Shown: positions 27,770 to 36,396, counted from the first letter of the stretch. The stretch is DNA of 64,000 nt from Sphingomonas sp. G-3-2-10 (GCF_012927115.1 NZ_JABBFY010000001.1:1054001-1118000); one strand, 5' to 3'. Made by a program: numbers and translations. Notes: generated by a model from the letters alone, not told the origin.

Positions 27770-28249
27770 GTGAGCGAAGAAGCAAAGACGGAAGGGACCG
27801 ACATCGGCCCGCTGGACATCCAGCGGGTCATGGCGGCCCTGCCGCATCGTTACCCGCTGCTGCTGGTCGACCGCGTCGAATCGCTGGTCGTCGATCAGCG
27901 GATCGTCGCGATCAAGGCGGTGACGATGAACGAGCAGTTCTTCCAGGGACATTTCCCCGGAAGGCCGATCATGCCCGGCGTCCTCCAGGTGGAGGCGCTG
28001 GCGCAGGCGGCAGGCGTGCTCGCGGTCGAAAGCCTCGGCCTCGCCGGTTCGGGCAAGCTCGTCTATTTCATGAGTATCGACGGAGTGAAGTTCCGCAAGC
28101 CGGTCGAACCCGGCTGCCTGCTCCGCCTCGAAGTCGAGTTCGTCCAGAAGCGCTCGCGCGTCTGCAAGTTCGCCGGCAAGGCGTATCTCGGCGACGACGT
28201 GGCGACCGAGTGCGAATTCACCGCCATGATCGCGGACCCGCCGAAATAA
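27770..28249 (+). CDS. fabZ: 3-hydroxyacyl-ACP dehydratase FabZ
   Basis: 159 residues; dehydrates 3-hydroxyacyl-ACP in fatty acid synthesis. The hot-dog helix motif [18 protein letters not shown] holds catalytic H61 and E75. The GTG start is preceded by a weak ribosome site. In LPS-containing bacteria fabZ usually lies between lpxD and lpxA here; neither is present. Confidence 0.96.
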   Translation: MSEEAKTEGTDIGPLDIQRVMAALPHRYPLLLVDRVESLVVDQRIVAIKAVTMNEQFFQGHFPGRPIMPGVLQVEALAQAAGVLAVESLGLAGSGKLVYFMSIDGVKFRKPVEPGCLLRLEVEFVQKRSRVCKFAGKAYLGDDVATECEFTAMIADPPK

Positions 28250-28260
28250 GCGCTTCCCTT

Positions 28261-28291
28261 CCGTCATGCTGAACTTGTTTCAGGGTGACGG
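28261..28291. repeat. Small palindromic repeat, family A
   Basis: Arms CCGTCATGCTGAAC (28261-28274) and TTTCAGGGTGACGG (28278-28291) pair at 11 of 14 positions. It is the same family as 13025-13053. It lies 11 bases after the fabZ stop and may help end that transcript. Confidence 0.65.
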
Positions 28292-28371
28292 ACGAGGAGG
28301 GGCGGGAGAAGCGCGATGCGCAGCTTTCCCGCAACTTGCACCCCGCGCTGCCCTCTGCTAACCGCGCGCCT

Positions 28372-28393
28372 CCGCTGCTGGTCGGAACCAGCG
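28372..28393 (+). promoter_or_regulatory. Hairpin just upstream of the rpmE ribosome site
   Basis: CTGGT (28378-28382) pairs with ACCAG (28387-28391), extended by CCG/CGG at the outside. It stands 8 bases before the AAGGAA ribosome site. L31 leaders act as autoregulatory RNAs in some other phyla; for this lineage that is only a possibility. Confidence 0.3.
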
Positions 28394-28412
28394 GCTATTC
28401 AAGGAATTCGAC

Positions 28413-28643
28413 GTGAAGAAAGACACCCATCCCGATTATCACACCATCACGGTGCAGATGACCGACGGCTCGACCTACCAGACCCGCTCGACCTGGGGCA
28501 AGGAAGGCGACACGATGCAGCTCGAAATCGATCCGCTCGCGCACCCGGCTTGGACCGGCGGCCGCGGCCAGCTGCTCGACGCGGGCGGCCAGGTTGCGCG
28601 CTTCAACAAGCGCTTCGGTGGCCTGAGCCTCGGCAAGAAGTAA
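28413..28643 (+). CDS. rpmE: 50S ribosomal protein L31
   Basis: 76 residues. Start [18 protein letters not shown], then [18 protein letters not shown] and HPAWTGG, ending [13 protein letters not shown]. It lacks the CxxC zinc cysteines, so it is the zinc-independent (C-) kind, although positioned as the housekeeping copy. GTG start with ribosome site AAGGAA. A strong terminator follows directly. Confidence 0.95.
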   Translation: MKKDTHPDYHTITVQMTDGSTYQTRSTWGKEGDTMQLEIDPLAHPAWTGGRGQLLDAGGQVARFNKRFGGLSLGKK

Positions 28644-28650
28644 TCGGATT

Positions 28651-28705
28651 GGGTGTGGCTTATCGCGCGTCGTTAACGCGCCGTTAGCCACACCCCCGTA
28701 TTTTT
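28651..28705 (+). terminator. Intrinsic terminator after rpmE
   Basis: A perfect outer stem GGGTGTGGCT (28651-28660)/AGCCACACCC (28686-28695) and a perfect inner stem GCGCGT (28665-28670)/ACGCGC (28676-28681), followed by TATTTTT at 28699-28705. It begins 8 bases after the rpmE stop. Confidence 0.85.
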
Positions 28706-28710
28706 CCCTG

Positions 28711-29040
28711 ATGGTTCAGGGAAAACCCATTGCATTCGCTGCCGAAATCGAACCGGCGCTCGGCCTTGGCCGGCGTCGCTCGATGCGTGCGCCCGTGTCG
28801 CTCGACGCAAAGATCGGCCGCGGCGGTCTCGACCGCGCCTTGTGCAAGGTCATCGACCTTTCGCAGCATGGCGCCAAGCTCCAGACCTATTCCGAACTCC
28901 GCGCGGGCTCGATGATGTGGCTGACCCTTCCCAAAGTGGGACATTGGGGCGCTCGCGTCGTCTGGGCGCGTGACTTCGAGGCGGGCCTCGAATTCCAGAA
29001 TCCCCTTAGCGAGGAAGCGTTCGAGGCAATTACCGGGTAA
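28711..29040 (+). CDS. PilZ-domain protein
   Basis: 109 residues. The c-di-GMP-binding type motif is visible as RRRSMRAPVSL (R-x3-R region, about residues 21-31) and, ~35 residues later, DLSQHGAKL (D/N-x-S-x-x-G). The rest of the barrel WLTLPKVGHWGARVVWARDFEAGLEF fits. A stand-alone PilZ protein could control motility, polysaccharide or another c-di-GMP output. It is preceded by the rpmE terminator, so it has its own promoter or weak read-through. Confidence 0.85.
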   Translation: MVQGKPIAFAAEIEPALGLGRRRSMRAPVSLDAKIGRGGLDRALCKVIDLSQHGAKLQTYSELRAGSMMWLTLPKVGHWGARVVWARDFEAGLEFQNPLSEEAFEAITG

Positions 29041-29129
29041 TAATCCGGGCGCTCGCGCCGCGCGAACCGCAATATTGCGTTAACCAGATTCCTTAGTCAT
29101 GTTCCCCGCATCACAGAGGGGGACTGTGA

Positions 29130-29645
29130 ATGCTGGGGCGTTCGCTCGTCTGCGCCATTACGATCCTGATGATCGCAACGCCTGCTGCGGCGGGCGAACG
29201 CACCGGCTATACCCCCATACCCGACACGCTGAGCCTGCTGATGCAGGACGATGACGCGACGCATGGCGGCAACGGGATCCGCCTGATGTCCGTTCCGGGG
29301 TTCACGCTGGACCAGCGCGTCGTGGCGGGCGGCGCCGAGGCGGATGATCTTGTGGTATTCGACGCGCTGAACCTGTCGTCGTTCCGCTATCTCGCGGTGA
29401 CGGCCGATGGCATATTGTCCGCAACCGGCACGTGGCGGCTGCCCGAAGTGGCAAGCGGCCGAATCCTGCGGCCGGACGTCAATCCGGCACTGAGCGAAAT
29501 CCGCGCCGGTTCCGCTCGTGGCCACCGCCGGCGCTCGGCGCTCAGCGCCAGCCTGGAGTTCCGGCTCGACGGGCGCGAGGAGAGCCCGCCGTTCACGCTG
29601 GGTGGCGGGGCTGGGACGGTGCTGAACATGGTGCGCAAGCGCTAG
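29130..29645 (+). CDS. Predicted secreted protein, unknown
   Basis: 171 residues with a clear signal peptide (SLVCAITILMIATPAAAG). The mature part has a basic stretch GSARGHRRRSALS near 130-142 and ends TVLNMVRKR. No domain is recognised. A ribosome site is weak (AGGGGGACTG). It stands alone between the PilZ gene and the LysR regulator on the same strand. Confidence 0.6.
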   Translation: MLGRSLVCAITILMIATPAAAGERTGYTPIPDTLSLLMQDDDATHGGNGIRLMSVPGFTLDQRVVAGGAEADDLVVFDALNLSSFRYLAVTADGILSATGTWRLPEVASGRILRPDVNPALSEIRAGSARGHRRRSALSASLEFRLDGREESPPFTLGGGAGTVLNMVRKR

Positions 29646-29682
29646 GCTTCCACCGGGCGGCAGGGCGCATTAGGCTGTGGCC

Positions 29683-30567
29683 ATGAACCTGCGCCATATC
29701 GAGATATTCCACTCCGTCTATGTCAACGGATCGGTCAGCGCCGCGGCGCGGGCGCTCAACGTCTCGCAGCCTTCCGTTTCGAAGATGCTGCGCCACGCCG
29801 AATCGCTGCTCGGCTTCCAGCTTTTCCAGCGCACCAATGGCAGGCTGGTGCCGACCGAAGACGCGCATACGCTGTTCACCGAAGTCAGCGAGATCCAGGA
29901 ACGCGTCTATGCCCTGCGCGAAGCCGGGCGGAACCTGCGCCGCGGATCGGGCGGCACGCTGCGCATCTCGGCGCTGCCGTCGCTGGCGCTGGCCGCGCTG
30001 CCCACCGCCGTCGCGCGCTTCATGCGGACGCATCAGGACGTGAAGTTCGATCTGCAGACGGTCCATCACGACGATCTGCTGCGCAAGCTCTACGAACGCG
30101 AGACCGATGTCGCGATCGCCTATGAAGTTCCCCCCGCGACGCCGCTGGGCAATCGCTGGCTGGGGGAGGGCGAACTGGTCGTCCTCTATCGCGAAGAGGA
30201 TATGCCCGATGCCCCGCCGCGCCTCGAGCTGGAGGCGCTGAGGGGCCGCAAGTTCATCAGCGTGGTGGGCAGCGGCCCGATCGGCCAGATTTTCAGCCAG
30301 GAACTGGCGCGGCTCGATCTCGAACTCGACGAAGTGGTGTCGGCGCGCACCTTCTACATCGCGACGGCGCTGGTGCGGCAGGGCGTCGGCATGACCGTGG
30401 TGGACAGCTTTACCGCACAGGCTTCGCTCAGCCCGGGCCTGTCGATCCGCCCGCTTAAGCCGCAGATCACGTTCGACGTCCACGCAATGTTTCTGCTGAA
30501 CCGCCCGCCGACCGCGCTTGCCACCGATTTCCTCAAGACGCTCGGGCAGGTGATCAACGTGCCATAA
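29683..30567 (+). CDS. LysR-family transcriptional regulator of the D-glutamate operon
   Basis: 294 residues. An N-terminal winged HTH (HIEIFHSVYVNGSVSAAARA ... QPSVSKMLRHAESLLG) is followed by a periplasmic-binding-fold effector domain from ~90. The start ATG at 29683 gives MNLRHIEIF; a GTG six bases earlier is possible. It lies immediately upstream of dgcN on the same strand rather than divergent, which suggests it is the first gene of the same transcription unit or autoregulates in the 69-base gap. Confidence 0.88.
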   Translation: MNLRHIEIFHSVYVNGSVSAAARALNVSQPSVSKMLRHAESLLGFQLFQRTNGRLVPTEDAHTLFTEVSEIQERVYALREAGRNLRRGSGGTLRISALPSLALAALPTAVARFMRTHQDVKFDLQTVHHDDLLRKLYERETDVAIAYEVPPATPLGNRWLGEGELVVLYREEDMPDAPPRLELEALRGRKFISVVGSGPIGQIFSQELARLDLELDEVVSARTFYIATALVRQGVGMTVVDSFTAQASLSPGLSIRPLKPQITFDVHAMFLLNRPPTALATDFLKTLGQVINVP

Positions 30568-30636
30568 CGAAAGGGCATGTTCGGCCTAGCAGAGACTATG
30601 CGTATGTTTCCAAGGGCCAAGTTACGTTTGGGGCAT

Positions 30637-31671
30637 ATGATCCCGGCACCCTATCTTTTGTATCTCGGTCACAGCACCGATTTCGTAGGCATCAAAACCT
30701 CGCGCGGTCTCGCGACCTTCCGTCCGGAGGATTGCGTCGGCGAGTTCCGTCATGACGATTGCCCGCTCACGCTCGATCTGCCGCGCTTGACCATCGAGGA
30801 AGGCGCAGCGCGGGGCGCGAAGACCCTCGTACTCGGCATCGCCAATTCGGGCGGGGTGATGGGGGGCGATCTGGTCAACGACGCCGCCGCTGCGCTCGAA
30901 GCGGGCATGAACGTCGCCGCCGGTCTGCACCAGCGGCTGCGCGATGTGCCCCGTCTCGCCGATCTGGCGAAGGAACGCGGCCTGCAACTGTTCGACGTTC
31001 GCGATCCCCCCGCAGACCTGGTGGTCGGTACGGGCTATGCCCGCGCCGGCCACCGTCTTCTTACGGTGGGCACCGATTGCTCGGTGGGCAAGATGTACGC
31101 CACGCTGGCGCTGACCACCGCGCTGCGCGCGCGTGGCGTCAAGGCGGACTTCCGCGCCACCGGGCAGACCGGCATCCTGATCGCGGGCGGCGGGATTCCG
31201 ATCGACGCGGTGGTCGCCGACTTCATCTCCGGCGGGATCGAAATGCTCGCGCCGGCGCGCGACGATGACGGCTGGGACCTGATCGAAGGACAGGGATCGC
31301 TGTTCCACCCGAGCTTCGCCGGTGTCTCGACCGGCCTGCTTCACGGCGCGCAGGCCGAAGCGATCGTGCTGTGCCACGATCCGATGCGCGAAAGCATGCG
31401 CGGGCTGAAGAACCGCAAGCTGCCGGGCCTGCAGGAATGCCTCGATGCGAACCTCCAGGTCGCGCGGCTGACCAGCCCCGACGTGCGCGCGGTCGGCGTG
31501 TGCCTCAACACGTCCGCGCTGGACCGTGACGAGGCGCTGACCCTGTGCCGCCGGACCGAGGACCAGCTGGGCCTGCCCGCCACCGATCCGATCGCCTTTG
31601 GCGCCGACGCCATCATCGACGAGCTGCTATGCCTCGCACCCTCCGCGCGCAGCACGATCGCTTCGCACTGA
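30637..31671 (+). CDS. dgcN: DgcN-type N-acetyltransferase (DUF1611), D-Glu catabolism
   Basis: 344 residues from the ATG at 30637 (MIPAPYLLYLG), the start typical of the family; ATGs at 30577 and 30601 would add 20 or 12 residues. DUF1611 proteins have a P-loop-like segment, here GTDCSVGKM (145-153), and the downstream FRATGQTGILIAGGG. DgcN is known to N-acetylate D-glutamate, giving N-acetyl-D-Glu for the racemase DgcA encoded next. Its end overlaps dgcA by 43 bases. Substrate is inferred from family and the dgcA neighbour. Confidence 0.85.
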   Translation: MIPAPYLLYLGHSTDFVGIKTSRGLATFRPEDCVGEFRHDDCPLTLDLPRLTIEEGAARGAKTLVLGIANSGGVMGGDLVNDAAAALEAGMNVAAGLHQRLRDVPRLADLAKERGLQLFDVRDPPADLVVGTGYARAGHRLLTVGTDCSVGKMYATLALTTALRARGVKADFRATGQTGILIAGGGIPIDAVVADFISGGIEMLAPARDDDGWDLIEGQGSLFHPSFAGVSTGLLHGAQAEAIVLCHDPMRESMRGLKNRKLPGLQECLDANLQVARLTSPDVRAVGVCLNTSALDRDEALTLCRRTEDQLGLPATDPIAFGADAIIDELLCLAPSARSTIASH

Positions 31672-32618
31672 ACCGCCCGTTCCGCATCTCGCGCGGGGTG
31701 AAGACCGCCGCGGATGTGGTGACGGTGACGGTCGAGCAGGACGGCCTGCGCGGGCAGGGCGAAGGCGTGCCCTATCCGCGTTATGGCGAGAGCATCGACA
31801 GCGCGCTTGCCGAGATCGAAGCGGTACGCGATGCGATCGAGGCCGGCGTGACGCGCGAGCAGATCCAGTCGCTGATGAAACCGGGCGCCGCGCGAAACGC
31901 CGTCGATTGCGCCCTGTGGGACCTCGAGGCGCGCCAGTCGGGCCACAGCGTGGCTCAGATCATCGGCGATCCCGAGCCGCAACGGCTGGCCAGCGCGCTG
32001 ACCGTGGTCATCGACAGCCCCGCCGCAATGGGCGCCGCCGCACGCGAGATCGCAGCCGCGCCGCTGATCAAGGTTAAGGTCGACACCAATTCGCCCGACG
32101 AGCAGGTTTCCGCCGTCCGCGCCGCCGCGCCGAACGCGCGACTGATTGTCGATCCCAACGAAAGCTGGGACGAGGGGCTGGTCCGAGCGCTTCAGCCGCT
32201 GCTGGTGGCGCTCCGCGTCGATCTGCTCGAGCAGCCGGTGCCGTCAGAGAACGACGCATGGCTGGAAGGCTTCACGCCGGACATTCCGATCTGCGCCGAC
32301 GAATCCGCGCATGTCGCGGGCGATATCGATCAGCTCGCACGCCGCTATCAGGTGGTGAACGTCAAGCTGGACAAGACCGGCGGCCTCACCGCGGCGCTGT
32401 CGCTTGCCGCAGCGGCGCGGTCGCGCGGGCTGGGGCTGATGACCGGCTGCATGGTCAGCTCGTCGCTGTCGATCGCGCCCGCGCTGCACATCGCCCGCAT
32501 GTCCGACTTCGTGGACCTTGACGGGCCGGTCTGGCTCCGGGAGGATCGGCCGGGCGGGGTTCGCGACGAAGCGGGATATATGTTCCCGCCCTCGCAAGGT
32601 TTCTGGGGAACATTATGA
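31629..32618 (+). CDS. dgcA: DgcA-type N-acetyl-D-Glu racemase (dipeptide epimerase/enolase superfamily)
   Basis: 329 residues. The enolase-superfamily active site is complete: K148-V-K150, metal ligands D175 (VDPNESW), E201 (LLEQP) and D224 (CADES), and the second catalytic base K246 (NVKLDKTGG). Positions closely follow L-Ala-D/L-Glu epimerase YcjG. Next to dgcN the likely reaction is N-acetyl-D-Glu to N-acetyl-L-Glu; Ala-Glu dipeptide epimerisation (murein peptide recycling) is the alternative. The start lies inside dgcN in another frame. Confidence 0.85.
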   Translation: MPRTLRAQHDRFALNRPFRISRGVKTAADVVTVTVEQDGLRGQGEGVPYPRYGESIDSALAEIEAVRDAIEAGVTREQIQSLMKPGAARNAVDCALWDLEARQSGHSVAQIIGDPEPQRLASALTVVIDSPAAMGAAAREIAAAPLIKVKVDTNSPDEQVSAVRAAAPNARLIVDPNESWDEGLVRALQPLLVALRVDLLEQPVPSENDAWLEGFTPDIPICADESAHVAGDIDQLARRYQVVNVKLDKTGGLTAALSLAAAARSRGLGLMTGCMVSSSLSIAPALHIARMSDFVDLDGPVWLREDRPGGVRDEAGYMFPPSQGFWGTL

Positions 32619-34180
32619 TTTCGCGCCGCATCTCACTCCTGGTCGGGATCGCGGCGCTGTCGCTCGGGGCCGCGCCGAAGCCGCACCAGATCTATGACGT
32701 CGTGATCCTCGGCGGTACGGTTTACACTGGCAGCGACGAAGCCTTTGTCGGCAATATCGGCATCGTTGGCGACAAGATCATGTACGTCGGCACCAGCAAC
32801 GATCTCCCGGCGAAACGGATCGTCGACGCAAAGGGCATGATCGTCGCTCCCGGCTTCATCGATCCGCATACGCATATGGGGCCGGAACTGGCGTCGAACG
32901 ACCCGAAAACGCGACTGATCCCGGCCTTTCTGATGCAGGGCGTCACCACTGCGTTCATCGGCAATGACGGCGGCGGATCGCCCGATGTCGGCAAGGTGCT
33001 GGCCAGTGCGCAGACCAAACCGGTGGGCATCAACTATGCCGCCTATATCGGCTTCGGCGCGGTGCGTGAGCAAGTGATGGGTGCGGGCGACCGCGCGCCG
33101 AACGCGGAAGAACTGGAGAAGATGAAGGGCCTTGTGGGCACCGCGATGTGCCAGGGCTCGCTCGGGCTTTCGACGGGCCTGTTCTACGCGCCGCAAAGCT
33201 TCTCCAAGACCGGCGAAGTGGTCGAGCTCTCGAAGGTCGCCGCCGCGCATGGCGGCGTTTACGACAGCCATATCCGTGACGAATCGAGCTACACCGTGGG
33301 GCTGGCCGGCGCGATCGAGGAAGTGCTGACCATCGCGCGCGAAGCCAGGATTCCGGCGCATATCGCGCACATCAAGGCGCTGGGCGTCGATGTGCAGGGA
33401 CAGGCGCCCAAGATCATCGCGATGATCGAAGCGGCGCAGGCATCGGGCCTGACGATCACCGCCGATCAATATCCCTGGTCGGCATCGGGCACGAGCCTGG
33501 TCGCATCGCTGATGCCGCTCTGGGCGCAGGATGGCGGCCGCCCGGCGCTGCTCAAGCGGTTCGACGATGCGGCACAGCGCGAGAAATTGCGCGCGGGCAT
33601 CACCGAGAATCTCCGCAAGCGCGGCGGCGCGGAGAAGCTGCTGATCGTCGAGGGCAAATATCTCAACCGCACCCTCGCCGATGTCGCGAAGGAGCGGAAC
33701 GAGGATCCGGTGACCGCCGCGATCTCGGTGATCCGCATCGCCGATCCGGGCGTCGTCTCATTCAACCAGAGCGAAGGCGACATCACGGCCTTTATGAAGA
33801 TGCCGTGGGTGATGACCGGATCCGATGCGTCGGGCGGGCATCCGCGCGTCTTCGGCAGCTTCGCGCGGAAATATGCGAAATATGTGGTGGCCGAGAATGT
33901 CATCACGCTGCGCCAGTTCATCGAACGGAGCACGTCGCTGACCGCCGACACGTTCGGCCTGACCGGGCGCGGGCGGATCAAGCAGGGCAATTTCGCCGAT
34001 ATCGTCGTGTTCGATCCGAAGACCTATGCCTCGCAGGCGACCTATGAACAGCCCAAGCTGCTTGCCTCGGGCGTCCGCACCGTCGTCGTCAACGGCGTGC
34101 TGGCGGTCGACAATGGCACGATGACGGGCAAGGCGGCGGGCCGCGCGCTGGCGCACAAGCCGACGGGCGTCTGCAAATGA
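32615..34180 (+). CDS. N-acyl-D-amino-acid deacylase, exported
   Basis: 521 residues. A signal peptide (MISRRISLLVGIAALSLGAA) is followed by an amidohydrolase barrel: metal HxH in FIDPHTHMGPE, DSHIRDESSYTVG, HIAHIKALG, DQYPWSASG and the late GSDASGGHPRVFGSFARKYA, all diagnostic for the D-aminoacylase group. It releases free D-amino acid from N-acyl forms in the periplasm. Start overlaps the dgcA stop (ATGA) and its stop overlaps the transporter start, so the four genes form a tight operon. Confidence 0.9.
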   Translation: MISRRISLLVGIAALSLGAAPKPHQIYDVVILGGTVYTGSDEAFVGNIGIVGDKIMYVGTSNDLPAKRIVDAKGMIVAPGFIDPHTHMGPELASNDPKTRLIPAFLMQGVTTAFIGNDGGGSPDVGKVLASAQTKPVGINYAAYIGFGAVREQVMGAGDRAPNAEELEKMKGLVGTAMCQGSLGLSTGLFYAPQSFSKTGEVVELSKVAAAHGGVYDSHIRDESSYTVGLAGAIEEVLTIAREARIPAHIAHIKALGVDVQGQAPKIIAMIEAAQASGLTITADQYPWSASGTSLVASLMPLWAQDGGRPALLKRFDDAAQREKLRAGITENLRKRGGAEKLLIVEGKYLNRTLADVAKERNEDPVTAAISVIRIADPGVVSFNQSEGDITAFMKMPWVMTGSDASGGHPRVFGSFARKYAKYVVAENVITLRQFIERSTSLTADTFGLTGRGRIKQGNFADIVVFDPKTYASQATYEQPKLLASGVRTVVVNGVLAVDNGTMTGKAAGRALAHKPTGVCK

Positions 34181-35418
34181 GCTGGTGGTTCGGCGTGCCG
34201 CTGTGGAAGCGCGTCCTCGGCGCGCTGGCGCTGGGGCTCGTCTTCGCCTTCGCCTGGCCCGCGGGCACGCCCTATGTCGCCTTCATGGGCGATCTGTTCG
34301 TCCGCGCGATCCGGATGCTGGTCGCGCCGATCGTGCTGGTGACCATCGCATCGGGCATCACTTCGCTGGCCGATCCCAAGCGGCTCGGCAGCCTTGGCGG
34401 GCGGACCATCGGACTGTTCGCCTTCACCACGGCGATCGCGGTTTCGGTGGGGATGCTGGTCGCGACGCTGGTGCAACCCGGCGTCGGCGCGCCGCTAGGC
34501 ACCGCAACGGCGCATGCGCTGGGCGAGCCGGTGACGCCCTATCAGCAACTGATCGGCATCATCCCGCTCAACATCGTCGAGGCTCTGGCCAAGGGCGACA
34601 TGCTCGCGCTGATTTTCGTCGCGATCCTGGTCGGGTGCGGCACGGTGGTGGCGGGCGAAGCGGGCAAGCCGTTCGCGAACCTGCTCCAGTCGCTCTCGGC
34701 GGTGCTGCTCAAGGTCGTCGGCATCGTGATGGAAGCCACGCCTTTCGGTGTGTTCGCGCTGGTCGCCAACGCGGTGGCGTCGAAGGGCGTCGACGTGTTC
34801 GTCAATGTCGGCTGGCTGGCGCTGGCGGTGGTGCTGGGATCGGCGATCCAGATCATTATCGTCCACAGCCTGATCCTCAAATTCGTCGCGAAACTGCCGC
34901 TGCTGCCCTTCTTCCGCGGCATCGTCGATGCCCTCGCGGTGGCCTTTTCCACGGCATCCAGCGGCGCGACCTTGCCGGTGGCGATGCGCGTGGCCGAGCA
35001 GAATCTGGGTATCGGCCGCCCGGTCTTCTCCACCGTCCTCCCGCTCGGCGCCAGCATCGGCAAGGACGGGACGGCAATGTATGTCGGCCTGCTCAGCATG
35101 TTCGCGCTTCAGGCATTCGGCGTGCCACTGACCCCGACCGTCTATGCACTCGTGCTGCTGACCGGCGCGCTGGCTGCGTTCGGCACCGCGCCGGTGCCTT
35201 CGGCGTCGCTGTTCATGTTGGCGGCAGTACTATCGGCAGTCGGCGTCTCGCCCGAACAGACTGCGCTGGTGGTCGGCTTCGTCCTGCCATTCGACCGGCT
35301 GCTCGACATGACCCGTACCGTTCCCAGCGCCAGCGCCAACCTGACCGTCGCGACTACCGTGGCGCGATGGGAAGGGGAGCTGGACGAGGAGGTTTACCGG
35401 TCGAAGGTGGATACCTGA
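34177..35418 (+). CDS. Dicarboxylate/amino acid:cation symporter (DAACS), atypical sodium site
   Basis: 413 residues with eight spans plus two re-entrant hairpins. HP1 (FSTASSGATLPV, 257-268) and HP2 (FGTAPVPSASLF) are present. The NMDGT motif of glutamate transporters reads G295-K296-D297-G-T, and the substrate helix DMxRTxxNVxGD reads DMTRTVPSASANL, so N401 and D405 of GltPh become S384 and N388, while D377 and R380 are kept. It probably imports an acidic amino acid, perhaps D-Glu or N-acyl-D-Glu, with changed cation coupling. It is the last gene of the operon. Confidence 0.88.
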   Translation: MSWWFGVPLWKRVLGALALGLVFAFAWPAGTPYVAFMGDLFVRAIRMLVAPIVLVTIASGITSLADPKRLGSLGGRTIGLFAFTTAIAVSVGMLVATLVQPGVGAPLGTATAHALGEPVTPYQQLIGIIPLNIVEALAKGDMLALIFVAILVGCGTVVAGEAGKPFANLLQSLSAVLLKVVGIVMEATPFGVFALVANAVASKGVDVFVNVGWLALAVVLGSAIQIIIVHSLILKFVAKLPLLPFFRGIVDALAVAFSTASSGATLPVAMRVAEQNLGIGRPVFSTVLPLGASIGKDGTAMYVGLLSMFALQAFGVPLTPTVYALVLLTGALAAFGTAPVPSASLFMLAAVLSAVGVSPEQTALVVGFVLPFDRLLDMTRTVPSASANLTVATTVARWEGELDEEVYRSKVDT

Positions 35419-35420
35419 TC

Positions 35421-35528
35421 GTTCCTGGTCCCCGGCGAAGGCCGGGGGCCAGTTGCAAGGCGGTGATGGTGAGCGCGTGCCCGCTTTTCCTGCGCTTTCC
35501 AGACTGGACCCGGCCTTTGCCGGGGAAC
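35421..35528. repeat. Inverted repeat (REP-like, family C)
   Basis: Segments 35421-35450 (GTTCCTGGTCCCCGGCGAAG...) and 35505-35528 (...CGGCCTTTGCCGGGGAAC) are inverted copies with several mismatches; each also folds locally on CCCCGGC-GAA-GCCGGGG-like cores. It fills most of the gap between the transporter and the TIGR02587 gene and may act as a transcript end. Confidence 0.55.
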
Positions 35529-35559
35529 TAGTAGGGAAACGCGCAGTTTCCCTCGCGCA

Positions 35560-36396
35560 ATGACCAGCGCCAGCGGCACCACCAATTACGATTACGCCCG
35601 CGGCCTCGCGCGCGCATTCGGCGGGGCGATCCTGTTCGGGCTGCCGCTGCTGATGACGATGGAGATGTGGTCGCTCGGCCTCTACGCGCATCCGGGGCGG
35701 CTGTTGCTGTTCCTCGCGCTCAACTTCGTGGTGCTGGTGATCCTGTCGCGCTTCGGCGGGTTCGAGCATACCGCGACGCTGATCGAGGACATACTCGACG
35801 CGCTGGCCGCTTATGGCGTCGGCATCATCGCGTCGGCGGCCGTGCTTGCCCTGTTCGGGCTACTGACACCTTCGGTGCCGCTCGGTGAAGCGATCGGCAT
35901 GGTTGCCGTGCAGGCCGTGCCGGCCAGCTTCGGCGCGATCATCGCCCGCAAGCAGCTGACCGGCGGCGAAGCGGAGGAAGACGAGGATCATGAGGCCCGC
36001 GCCTCGGGCTATGCGGGCCAGCTCTTCCTGATGATGGCAGGCGCGCTGTTCCTTGCCTTCAACGTCGCGCCGACCGAGGAGGTGATCCTGATCGGCTTCA
36101 AGATGACGCCTTGGCACAGCCTTGCAATGGTCGCGGCATCGCTTGCCCTGCTGCATGTGCTGGTGTTCGCGGTCGGTTTCGCAGGACAGGAGGAAGCGCC
36201 GGAAGGCTATGGCCCGCTCCGCCGGTTCCTGATCTTCACGACGCCCGGCTATGCCATTGCGCTGCTGGTCAGCTTCTATGTGCTGTGGACCTTCGGCCGG
36301 GTGGATGGCGCCGAGATCGGCACCATCGCCGGCGCGGTGGTGGTGCTCGGCTTCCCCGCCGCGATGGGCGCGGCTGTCGCAAGGCTGGTGGTCTGA
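35560..36396 (+). CDS. TIGR02587-type integral membrane protein
   Basis: 278 residues with about seven hydrophobic spans. The N-terminus (YARGLARAFGGAILFGLPLLMTMEMW), the central acidic loop (EEDEDHEARA) and APTEEVILIGFKM segment fit the uncharacterised TIGR02587 membrane family. That family is almost always followed by a TIGR02588 protein, as here, with overlapping stop/start codons (TGATG). No biochemical role is established. Confidence 0.8.
   Translation: MTSASGTTNYDYARGLARAFGGAILFGLPLLMTMEMWSLGLYAHPGRLLLFLALNFVVLVILSRFGGFEHTATLIEDILDALAAYGVGIIASAAVLALFGLLTPSVPLGEAIGMVAVQAVPASFGAIIARKQLTGGEAEEDEDHEARASGYAGQLFLMMAGALFLAFNVAPTEEVILIGFKMTPWHSLAMVAASLALLHVLVFAVGFAGQEEAPEGYGPLRRFLIFTTPGYAIALLVSFYVLWTFGRVDGAEIGTIAGAVVVLGFPAAMGAAVARLVV

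Noticed and set aside
28673..28687. TTAA-N7-TTAG, close to the CtrA box TTAA-N7-TTAA, upstream of the PilZ gene
   Set aside because: It falls inside the loop and stem of the perfect rpmE terminator hairpin (28651-28695), whose pairing explains these bases.
29080..29096. TTAACC...TTAG before the secreted protein gene as a CtrA site
   Set aside because: The spacing between half sites is 9, not 7, and the second half is imperfect.
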